Assembly: GCA_959347315.1 (NCBI GenBank)
Contig: OY365807.1
Span: 8,310,415-8,374,414, forward strand
Direction of reading: 5' to 3'
Source of the DNA: Bimastos eiseni
Taxonomy: Eukaryota > Annelida > Clitellata > Crassiclitellata > Lumbricidae
Length of the DNA: 64,000 bases
The position numbers and the translations under genes were made by a program. The notes under the pieces were generated by a model that was not told the origin of the DNA, made no database searches, and worked only from the letters and a program-made list of their open reading frames with translations. Below, piece by piece: positions 12,601 through 24,800 of this stretch (position 1 is the first letter of the stretch; the number at the start of each line of letters is the position of its first letter).

Positions 12601-15600
12601 GAACGCACCAATGGGGTCACCCTTCCCGTATTTATCGAATGTATTCATGTTTTCCAGTATTTGTCAACGGCTTCACGGGGCCGCCCTCCCCGTCTTTTAA
12701 CCAACGTGTACACTGGGGAATTCTTCCCGTAAATTGTCTCAACAGTCGCCATAAATCTGTCTCGATGTAGCGTTCGGTTGCTCGGGGCTTTACCCGATCT
12801 CTATTTCTCACGGCCACCGACGGGGTCACGTATCCGACAACCGGCTGGTATTCCCGAGGAGTAACTATGACCGATCTAGGTAGCCAACCAGAATATTTCT
12901 CGGCCACCTGAACTCTCACGGTCTGCACGGTCGGGGATTTTTCCAGTCTATCTCTCTGTCGGCCGCCGAGGCCTCTCTCGCTATATGCGTCGGTCCCTTC
13001 TGGGACTCACCCAGTCTGTATCACTCACGGCCACCAACGGGGTCACCATCTTCCCCGTATTTCCGAACAGAACTGTCATTTATTCATTTAATTCTCACGA
13101 TCGGACTTTCTCTGTCAGCCTGTTGACTCTTACGATCAGGGCACGGTCCGTCTTGCGATCGACGGCAGAGGGGCCCACCCCACCAGATCAGCGAAAAGCA
13201 GCACCAGCCTGACCGCGAGAGCGGCTGTCACTAGAGGTCGTATTTATATGGCAACACTCAACGATCCCTGAAGCGGTACGAGAACCACTCTACGTATGAA
13301 GCAGTACGAACCACTGCTCCACATATATAGCGATGCACCGCATGTCAGGCTATACTCAAGCCAATTCATGCGTCTGCAAGCTATGCACTCAATTAAAAAC
13401 CGCCGATCGGTCTTCCTTCCTATGCGCAACACTGTAAAAAAATAGACGTAAAATAACACTATGGCGAGCCGATTATTTAAATAAATCATTCATTCAAGCC
13501 TTGTGGCCTGTCCGCCACAATTATGCTCTCTCTTTTTTTCTTCGTTCTATTATAAAGTTTTAAGCGTTTTTTAGCTGTAATTCCCTTCATTGATAATTAT
13601 AAGAAAATGTGCTTATATAACACTTGGGACTTTTTTCGAGGGGATGGGGGAGCGCAGAGCTTTGTGGCGTCATATTTGAAGGGTTTATGACTTATTGTGA
13701 CGACGTGTGACGAGAGGTAAGGGGGTCAAAATTTGTCCGAAAATTGCTTGACGTTATTTATGGACGGACCTTATATACATGTGAATGAACTTGATTTTTA
13801 TGCTGTGAAGGGATCGGAATTTACGTAAGTATGTGTGTGCCTGTGTGCCTGTGAGTGTGAGTGTGTGTGCCTGTGTGTGTTTGGTCTTCCCTGTGGGCGT
13901 GTTTCTGGATTTATTTGGAAGAGAGTGTTTTGGCAGGAAGGCGCCATCTCAACTACTGAGCCACTCTGTGACGCCTTTAGTTGATGGATGGATGGATGAA
14001 TGTAAGGATGGATGGATGGATGTAAAGATGGATGGATGGATGGATGGACGAATAGGCGGGTGGATGAATGAATGGATGCATGGATGCCTTTAATGTATGA
14101 ATGGATGTATGGATGGACAGGTGGATAGATGAATAGATTGAAAGGTGAATGGATTGATGAATGGGTGGATGGAAGAATGTATGCATCTATCCCTGAATTC
14201 ATCTACTTAATATATAAATGGATAAATAGAGGGACAGATTGATACCTGAATGGAAAAATACAAGAATTTAGAACACGAATCAACGTACACATGGACAAAT
14301 ACCCACACACACACACACACGCACATATATATATATAATAAATATATATAGTATCATATATATACATATATATTAGGCCCACTTACGTATACACATGCAT
14401 GCATTCACTTAATCTATACATATTTGTAAATATATATATATAAGGGTCTATGAGAAGATGTCTAAACAGAAGAGAACTACTCGGCAGGCTCTTGAGTTTA
14501 GAAGGCTTGAAAAGCCCCAAATAAATAGGATGCAGAAGGGAAATAGAAAGCTTCCCCTCCTCATGACTGAGACCACCCCTCCACGATCCCTCCCTCCGCT
14601 CAAACACATTCCGTCAATCCAGTTGCTCAATCGACCCTCCCTTCTTCCACTCATGCAAATGCCTCCAGTCACAGATAGCGAACGCTCTGTGAGGAGACGT
14701 CTTGTTCTGTGCTTTCCGTTGCAATGGACTGTATACAATTCGGCTGCCGGCTATTGTTATCTCACCACTCGGAATCTATCGGAGAAGGAAGGGATAGGAT
14801 GGTGGAGTCGGAGGAAGAGGAAGAAGAGGACGATGAGGAAGCAGAATAGGAGAAGAAGGAGAAGATAAGACGAAGAGGTAGAAGAAGATGAGGAGGAAGC
14901 AGAGGATGAGAAGGAGAAGGAGGGAAAGAGAGGAGGGAGAGGAAGAACAAGAGGAGGATGCGGAAGCAGAGGAGTAGAATAGAAAGAAACAGAAAAGGAG
15001 GAGGAGGAAGAAAAGGAGGTAGAGGTTGGGAAGAGAGGAGGAAAATGAAGAATGAATGAAGGATGGAGGAAAATTAGGAAGGGTATGAGCAGGAGGAAGG
15101 GGAGAGTGGAATATTAGGAGGAATATAAAAAGAGAAGGAGCATGGAGATTACATGTGTGAGGAAGATAGAGAGGATGAACAGGAAGAGCACAATGGCATA
15201 GAGGAAGAGGAAAGAGGAGAAGAGGAGAAGAGGAGTAGGAAGCAAAAGAGGAGGAGAAGAGAAAGATGCGAGGAGACAAAGAGAGAACAGGAGTTGGAAT
15301 AGGATGAATGTAGGAGGAGGGTTCAAAACAAAGCACGATACGAATGAGGAAGAAGAGGAAGAGGAATCAGAAGGATACTAAAAGGAGGAAGAGGAGGAAA
15401 GACGGAGGAGTAGAAGAGGGAGGAGTAAGATGAGAATCTGCTGACCTGTCGAGGAGGAGTGAGTCGTTTCTTTCTATAGGTCGATGGATTTCGATTCGTA
15501 TTTTCTCAGTCGCACCTCTGACCGTCGGCGATTTGTATATTCTGAGGAGTGCGCCTGTTAAGACATCTGTCGACGACACTTGGCTGCTCAGGTCAAAACG

Positions 15601-16787
15601 ACAGTCGATCGCGAACCGGTTCATCCCGTTTTCATTATCGTTGAACGCTGACAGAGGAAGAACGAGAAACAAGACATTAGGAATTTCAATCAACTGCTCA
15701 AGATATTAATTTCCCTCTAATGCTATCCATCAATCTATCGATTAATCGGTATATACACACATAATAATATACATATACTCAGTGTTGTATGCAAGACCTT
15801 AAACTTTAAGACCAAGACGAGATCGAGACAGTGAGGTACTGAGACCGAGACCGAGACAGTGGTACCGAGACCGAGACCGAGACACTAGTTTCAAGACAGT
15901 TCGAGACAGTAAAAGACGAAGTGATCCTATATAAAAGGCAGTAAAATACTAATGTATCAGTTTTCGGGAATAAGGTTTATTTGTAATTTCAACTTGAAAC
16001 TTAATTATAATGTATATTGTATCAATTCCCAAGAACAGTTTTTATATTGCCGAGTTATATCTTTTTCGATATTTCTTCTTCGGCCTATCTTCTGAATAGT
16101 AAAGAAAGCACGTCTGAAATCTTCTAGACGATTTTAAACAAGCAAATTCTATACCAAATACCAAACGAAGTTATAAATTTGCGCATATCCTTACTCATCC
16201 TGAAAAACTCGAAGTTGTTCCCGTGTTCCGGTCGTTTCGGTTATGGTGGTTTTACATCAATGACAGACTAATAGCCAATAGCTATTGTTTGTAAATAGGC
16301 CTAACTTCAAATTGCGTAAACGCAAACTTCACAATTTCAGGTTCTCTCTCAGACATTTTTCCACTTTAGGACAATTGAATTGATTTCAGTATCATGTGAC
16401 TCGCCCGTTAACCAGAATTGCCGTTTATCGTAAATTCCGGTTTAAGTTTTAGCGCAAAATTTTAAGACTTAACGCGAAACTTATCGAGACCGCTTGTTCG
16501 AGACAGAACAAGACTTTTACGTCAAGGCAGTTTCTAAAAATTCGAGACACTACCTCGAGACCGAGACCGAGACAGCAGGCTTCCGAGACCGAGACACTAA
16601 AAAGCTGTCTCGAGACGTCTCGAGACCGAGACACTGTCTCGAGACCGAGACACTGTCTCGAGACCGAGACACTGTCTCGAGACCGAGACACTGTCTCGAG
16701 ACCGAGACACTGTCTCGAGACCATACAACTCTGCATATACTATATAAACATATTTATGTTTAGGTGTATGTGTAAGTGTAGGTGTGT

Positions 16788-16850
<63 letters not shown>

Positions 16851-19800
16851 TGTGTGTGTGTGTGTGTGTGAGTGCGGGCGTGCGTGTGCTGCCTGTGGCT
16901 CTCTGCTTACCAACCGGACTTACTTGTCTAAGTACCTATCTATCAATCAATATAATAATATTCTATCATTTTTTCTTTTTTATTCTCCTACCAATTACGA
17001 TGAAATAAAATAAAAAAGAGTGCAAATAGACTATTATAATATTAGTTAATTGGATAATAAACTCTTCAACGAACTCTAAACATCTGCTAATTGTCGGCAG
17101 GCTTTTGATTTCACTTGGAAATGTTTTCTCCAAACGCTAAACTGAGAATTGTTTGATCCGTAAGTGAGCTGCTTCGCTAGTACAATAGCGAGAGTATATT
17201 TAGTAAAATAAGCGTCAATAGTAGAACCTATATATAGTGTTGGTGTATTCAAAAGATATCGGCAATAATTTAAATTAATGCACTTGAAATATATTTAGAT
17301 TATGCTAGGATAATAAATTATAATATGTTAAAAATAGATGATCGATGCATCATTTCCAACTAACAGGTCTGACCCCAATTAATTCCAATTGCACGTCGTT
17401 GGATATTTTGGATAGGTGTCTAACGCGTTATGGGTAGCTGAATCCCCATCACACATTATGTACCGTAAGACATACACCCATAAATGAGTGTCGTACAGGT
17501 TGAATTATATAAACATAGGGGAGAAATGTCTGATTACAAGTAGAAATTCTACGCTTTTAGCATTTTTTTACGAAATTTCTGTGCAATGGTCCCTTCCAGT
17601 TCAGATGGTAGTTAACAATGAAACCAAGGAACTTGAATGAACCATTTGAGCCATGTACCTATTCTTAGGTTTGAGCTCCATTCTATACTTAATGCTGCTG
17701 CCCGACAAATTGGTGGCATCCCTAAATTTGCCCACATCTCTTCTTTCATCAGTGACTCTTCTCATTGGATCTTTGTTCCTCAAAACATACAGTTGTTCAA
17801 GTTCTCACGCTGATGCGAAACTGTCGTTAGCTCTGCGAAACTGTCTTGTTTGCTTAGCCTGACATACCTTTTGACCCTCTGTACCAGAGTGTCCTCCGAA
17901 CCAAAACTGGCTTTTCTCCGCTCATCTGCCCGTGGATCATTGCTGGTCCCCGTATGCGCAGTGCTATGGCCCAAAAAAGGAGCTTTACTTATGTGGGTCC
18001 ATCCAGTTGAAATAGTATTCCTCTCCCCTCTGGTGGAGCTGCTCGTTCTTTCCTCTGCTATAGGCTGCTCCATTTCGGAGGCGCTTTAGACTAGGACTTT
18101 CTTATTTACCACCTAGCCAGCGCCACTTGGGTGATTTTGAGCGACGCTTTCAAAAATTGTCAGTAATAATTACAATTACAACATTAATGACATGCGTTGT
18201 CTTTCACCAGTGAGGGACTACTCGTCCTCGACCCATCTTTGTGTTTGCGATTTGATCTCGACAGTCGTCGCTCTACCTTTTGACGCAAGTCACGCAACCT
18301 GGCCCAACCTGACTCGGCTACTGACTCTGAACATTCATGCTGTTGACGTGTGAATCCGTTGGTTGGTCATACATTTGTGTGTGGGCCAGCCATTGATGAC
18401 TCTTTTAGCCTACTATGTACTGTTAGTCTGTTTTTGCTAACTCTTTTAACACTCATTTAAATGACATTTAACATATTGCAGTTAGCGCAGAGTGCGCCTC
18501 TGAATAGATTTCTTGAAGAGGCGCTGTATCAAATTTTAAACGATTAAAATAGTGTTCGAAAACAAGGGGTTTTTACAGAGTGAAATCAGGTAAAGTTGGC
18601 GTTTTTAAAGTTGAGTGCTACACTGTTAGCTTGAAACAAACAGCTGTTACAATTAATTGCTGGGTTGTCATGTGAAATAATTTATCTAATATCTAATGAT
18701 CATTTATCGCGGTCCATGGCATCTACAATGTTCGAATGCGCGTCCAGCATATAGGTCCCATTGGAATAATTCATATTGGGTGACAGTAAACAGGTTTTTT
18801 GGAAAGTTAAGTGACTCTATTTGACATTAATCTTTCTTGATTTTCGAGAAATAAGGGAAGACAGATATTGGCCGGTAATTATTTAGTTTCTTTTTCCCTC
18901 TTTTATTTGAAAGAAAAAATCTAACTGCTTAGGAAAAAATATCCGTTTAGTGGATGTTTTATAAACGTCAGACAGCCAGAGACAATAACGCCCATCTTGC
19001 ATTACTGCATGACTAGACACTACTAAACAACTCTACGAGAGACAGCACACGCATAGATCGGCTTCCTAGTTTTCAGTGTATCACCATCTTGCTCACACAG
19101 ACACAGACACACGCACAAACACACACAAACAAACACAGACAATCACACGCACTCTTTCGTTTATGGGTTAGAATGCACCAATGTCAAACGGCAATCCATT
19201 GATAATCTCACGGGTGACAGGGCCTCTGATGTCGCTCTCCTCTTTTCGCTTTGGACTGGCACTGCCAGAGTACGGACAGAGATTAATCGTATCTTCCAAA
19301 CCTCAATACTCATTCCTCCTTTCCTTGATTCCTTCCATCTTTCCATCCTATATTACGGGGCTCCACAGCCGAACTGTTCGGCTGCAACTGTTTCAACCCG
19401 CAGCGATGAGAGTCTAATTCTACGCCAGTCTAAACAAATGTTTACTTTCCGTTCTCCCTCACTCCATCCATCCGTCATTCATGTCCTCCCTCGCTCACTC
19501 ATTCTATTTCTCCCTCCTCCTCCTCCTCCTCCTCCGCTCATTCCTTCAGCCACGGCAGCTCCCTGCTTAGGATATGGCGGTCATTAACAGCAGCAGCAGC
19601 AGCCGTCAGCATCCGAAAGGCAGAGGATGATCGTAGCCAGGTTAATATCCGTGATGACTGCGGTTATTAGCAGAGGGAAAGGAGATGATGGACGACCGTA
19701 GGCAGCAGGGCAGAGCGGAGAACAAACAGCAGGACGATAAGAAGAAGGAGCAGTAGGTGTATGGAGAAGATGAGAAGACGACTAAGACAGAGAGAACATT

Positions 19801-21780
19801 GGGTTAAAATGTTTAAGGAGAAGAAAGCTGAATAACAAGAGCAGACGTAGTGTAACCTAGTAGGAGGGTGTTGAGAATGAAACAGAGGAGCGACAGAATA
19901 GAAGCGGGAAATATAAAGGGAGAAGGAGGTGGGGAAGGAGGAGAAGATGGACGCAGGAAGAATGGAAGGAAAATGAATGGCAGAAGGGGAAAATAGAAGA
20001 ATAGGAATTGGTGGAAGACAAGAAAGGCAAAAGGAGGTTGAGTTGGAGGAAGATGAGGAGAAGGAGGAGGAGAATAAGAAGGAGGAGAAGGAGGTCAAAC
20101 GAACAGAGAAGAAACGGATAAAGAGGGAGAGGAGAATGAGGAAGAAGAGCGTGGGTGGGAGGATGGATTGGGAACTGCGTCTGTTCTGCTGTCACGTGAC
20201 CAAACGATCTGTGGAAATAGCGATGCATTGCGTTTATTGCAAAAGAACTCCTTCTCTTTGGTCGGGAAACTCAATCGGTCTGTTTTGAAAGCTAGATCTC
20301 CCCGCCTTTGATCTTCTGAATGTCATGAAGGAAAACGGAGGATTAACAGAAGGAGGAGGTATAAGCGAAGGAGGAATAGGAAATAGAGGAATAGTCGGAA
20401 GAGGAATGGGCGAAGGAGGAGGACAAGGAAGATTGTGAGGAAATGGAGAAGGAAGATGAGAATGATATCGGTCATAGGACTAGGAACAAAGAAGTAAAAG
20501 ATGAAAATGAGGATGAAAAAGGAAGAATAAAGATAGGAGATGGAATGTAGGGAATAAAAGAAGAAGAGAACGAATGGGAAGGAAGAAAGAAAAGCAGGAA
20601 GAATTTATGTAAGAGAAGAGAAAACACGAGTAAGAGGAATCGTAGTCTCAAAATTTCTAAAGCGTCACTTGAAAGCAAAGGTAGGGCACCAGCTTATTCA
20701 CGAGGAACAAGAGGAAGTAGAGCAGAAGGAAGGCGACGGCAAATAGGAAGAGAAGAACAAGAAGTGATGAGAAAGAAGGTAAAGCGATGAGTAAAAGAAA
20801 ACTTAAGACAAAGAAAACAATAAATGGGGTGGAGTTGTGGAAGGAGGGCAAGTGGGAGAGAGGCGGAGCATGAGAAAACAGAGTTCATCTGGCGACTGCT
20901 AGTAGAAATGAATGTGACGTTCGCTGAACGAAATGATTTCAGAAGCTTCCGCGACGACGTCATCTGACGCCATCTTGCGTAATATATCGTCCGTTTGTAA
21001 GCTCCGATTTATCTAGCGCATTTCGCTGCGGAGATGGTCCCTTGAAATGAGATCAGTGGCTCTAGAAGGAAAGAAGCGGGCGGCATAAAACGGCGATAGA
21101 TGAAAGCGCAGTTAATCGCGCATTTATTGAATAAAACCTTATCAGAATTCGTAAACAATTTGCATTCGTAGACGAGACTTGAGCTAAAGCACCTGCTAAC
21201 CACCTGTCTGCCGATGGTAATGGTTCACGTGGTGACGGTGGTGGTCGTGGTGGTGGTACCAGCGGTAAATCGAGGAGGTTTGGAGCGGAGAGCCTCGCAG
21301 CTATTTAGGAGCCATGGGGTCGACCACAGTTTATTTATCAGCCACGAATTCTCAATGGTTTCTTTCTGATGCCCGCGAGACCCAGCCATATTAGCAGCTA
21401 AACGATAGCAGCTGCTGCCGATACCAGCCGACGACGGGAGTCAGAAGAGGTCGCGCTGAACCTTTTCTTTCGCCCGCTGGGTTTATTCCACGCAAATCAG
21501 TCACTGGGGTTCGTTCAGTTTACCCAGTCCGTTCACCCCGATTGCAGGTTTCAAACGACGGATTCCTCTTGACAATGCAAAATTGCGGGCGTTTGTTCAT
21601 TCGTTCGCTTTTTTGTGTGGTGCACATTTCGGAAAATCTGAATCTGTCACTTGTTCTCTCTTTCTTACAGTGTTTCTCTCTGTCTCTCTCTGTCTGTCTC
21701 TCTCTGTCTTTCTCTCTGTCTCTGTCTCTCTGTCTCTCTCTGTCTGTCTCTGTCTCTCTTTCTCTCTGTCTCTGTCTCTC

Positions 21781-21811
<31 letters not shown>

Positions 21812-24800
21812 CTCTCACACACACACACTCTTACTTTTTCTCTCTCCCTTTCTCCTCTGCATCTTTCTCGTGTCATGTCTCTTTTTCTTCGGCTTCACTC
21901 TGTATTTCCTTCCAGATCTATTGCTTTAACTTTATCGGTCTCTCTGTAGGCCGGCCCTATGTATGGCTATCTATTTCCTTCTGCCTCTATCTGCATCTCT
22001 TTCTCGTCTGGTCTAATCGAATTGATTTCTGTATTGCCTCTGAATTTTCTATTTCACTGCGCATAATAAGTAAGAGCCTCACTTTTGGCGCAGATGAAAA
22101 TTCTCCCTCTGGCCAGAGAGGCAGAGAGCAGCACTCTTAAAACTCCAACACACACACATAGCCCACCTACATCACTGTATGCGTGCCCCCGTCCGTCTTC
22201 TAGAGCTATGACTCTGTATATGTGCTTGTATCTTTGTTGCATCTATATTCTGTCAGTCTGTATGTCAGTCTATCTGTCTCACTGCACGTCAGACTGTCTG
22301 CCTGTTTGTCTGTTCTGCTTCGATACGAAAAGTTACACAAAGCGGATGCAGAATGAAGGTGCCTCCTTCCTCGTTCCCCGACTCCCTTCCTCTCTCCCTC
22401 CATCTCTCCCTCACTCTTTCCCCTCTCCTCGGCAGCTGCGGGGAATCAAGATAAACTGACGATGATGAGAAGAAGCTAATATATTACGCAGAAACAGCAG
22501 CAGCAACGGCTGCTGCCAATGCCTGAGAAGATGGGTGAGGCTGAGATGGGAGCATGGAAGAAGAGGAGGAGGACGAGGAGAGGGAGGTGGAGGCGAAGGA
22601 GAAGGAGGAGGAACTGGCAGAGGGTAAAGGAACAAGGAGGAGGAAAAAGAGGAGAAGGAGAAATAGAAACGCGGAGAGAGCGCATCGAAGCATAGGGAAT
22701 ATTCTTGGATTGTGCAACGATTCAGAACTGTTCGAATTGAACGACGACAACTTAAACAGTGAGACGAAAAGTCAGAGTTTCAATCGATCCGATGCGCTTG
22801 ACAGGTTTTAAAAACAGAGATTTAGATGCAATCAAACAATCAATTAATCACTTAAAGAAACAATAATTAATCACGTGATGAATGATAAATCATTCAACAA
22901 TCAACAATCCTTCAATTAAAATCAACAACAATCATTAGTATAAATCAATCGACTAGTCGATGATCTACAGAATCAGACAAAATATAAACCGTTCAAGCAA
23001 TTAGTTAATTGATTTTGAAATATTTAAGAAGAGCGAGGTTCAATTGGTGTCCCTCGAAAGGTAAAGGTGTCTGCATGGTGACCAATCAGAAGCATCCAAG
23101 CACACTGAATATCAGACACGGTGCCTATTCAACCTCCCCAATCGTCACGCTCCAATGCGAACGTTACATCGCTCGTCAGTCCCGCATAGGGGGCCTACGT
23201 GTGCATCACTTGCCCCGAGGGCTAAAGTCAAACAGAGCTAGTCAATTGAAGCACTTAACTACCTGGCGCTCAACACAGAGGGTAAAGTTATCGATTCATA
23301 AAGATCTTATCTGCTCTATTAAGAACTCAACCGCTTTATCTATTTTGTGCCTATTTATGGAGAGTATACCACCCTCGAATATCGCTCAACATATGGGGCT
23401 CTCACCCGTCGGCTTCACCTCTTTTAATCTTGGAATAATTATGGCCAAATCTATCGGGGTCTCACGCTCTCATCTATCTCTAAGAATTCTCGGAATTCCG
23501 TCCCATCTATCGATCTGTCGTTCGATCCCTCCCATAGAGGGAGCTGTCTAAAACAATGTTTTGATCGCAGCGACTTAGTTACGAAACTATTTCGCAGCTG
23601 TTTTCAGGGGTTCCCTGTGCACGTGGTGCATTATTATTTTTTTTAAATACATTTTTATTTTTATCAGCAACGCAATTTTTTGCTGGACGATTACTCCTCG
23701 GACAATTGCCCCCTCCCACCAAACTAGGACAGTGACGACCAATACGTAGTCTACAAACCATGAACAAGACGTTGGCTAGTCACTGTCTAGTCAGTATTTA
23801 TGCATCTCACAAGGGAAAACAAAATTCATAAGTTAACGTGTCCTTTGACAGAATGTCTGATTTGTTGGATAAATTATTAAATTGACACCAATGAATCAAT
23901 ACAATTATTGGCTTGCTTTGGCCTACAATTTTATGACATGATAATTAGTTGCTTATTTTCTTATTTAGAGAGAAGTTGGATAGATCAAGAACAACTCGTG
24001 CTTAAATGGAAGTTGGATTGACAGCAAATATATTTGGCTTAATTTAATAGCAGTTACGTGAATAACTTGTCATCATTCATTCATACTTTACTTGTACTCA
24101 TGCTGTAATTTGTCAGTTTAAAAATAAACTAGGCCTAAATATTATTATTACTATTAGGCCTACATTGGATTGATGATAAATATATTTTGCATTCAACCAT
24201 TACATAAAGGGGAAGTTTCCAAAGGGGAGCAAATATCTTTCGCAAAATATGGCGGGAGAGAATTGTCCGGGGCAATTCTTGGGTGATGGGGCCAAATGTC
24301 CTACACTCGTCAATGAGAGCGTTGAAACGTATTCAGTTTGAGCAGAATGTTTCAAGCTGAGAAATTTGGTATTTTCAGATAACTAGATTATTCAAGAGAA
24401 GGTTGATCAAGACGGTCGCTAGAGTTCGCCGAACTGACAGCACGAGGTGACAAGGTGAGATTATTCAATAATTTTGTTCAGTACATGAGTAAAATGGAAG
24501 AACTAAAACAATAAATCGATTACATAATTATAAGTTATACACTCAACCGCTACCAAATGAAACACTGGTTCGGGATGTTTAATTGGAAAGTTACGCTCAG
24601 CATGCCCCATCTAACATTGCCTCTGGGGTAAATCGTTCCACAGCATACCCTTTGGTATTCAGTATTACAATTTAGTCATAATTATGAGCAAGTCTCAATG
24701 TTAATGTTGATGATGAAGATCATGATCATGATGGTCATGATAATCATGACGATCAAGAAAAGAGATGACGACGATGATGATGATAACGCAATAACTTGGT

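Larger units (their letters stand above)
10800..13100. repeat. Degenerate tandem repeat array with 28S-like modules and hairpins (BMP intron 2)
   Basis: A mosaic of diverged direct repeats. A block at 10821-10935 recurs at 11311-11425 (ATTTCCGTGT, CATGCACA, GTCCTCTG, AATATATTCTG). A unit of about 195 bp starts at 12209 and again at 12404 (CGCGGGGAAACCGCG, AAGA(C/T)ATTGC). A short block TCACGGCCACC-ACGGGGTCAC appears at 12808 and 13022. Six copies of an AGGAGT-CTATGACC-TAGGTAGCCAA module are spread through it. No convincing protein is encoded, and the open frames here are not conserved between copies. Confidence 0.8.

Noticed and set aside
11188..12888. Box C/D snoRNAs with antisense elements to 28S in the BMP intron
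   Set aside because: The orientation would fit, but I saw no paired C (RTGATGA) and D (CTGA) boxes at the right spacing, and the 43-bp complementarity is longer than a guide.
14776..15336. 186-aa Ser/Leu-rich protein
   Set aside because: Product of a GGA-rich polypurine tract; low complexity, no start context or conservation.
16611..16720. 19-bp repeats as a CRISPR-like array
   Set aside because: No spacers; subterminal repeats of a hAT-like element.
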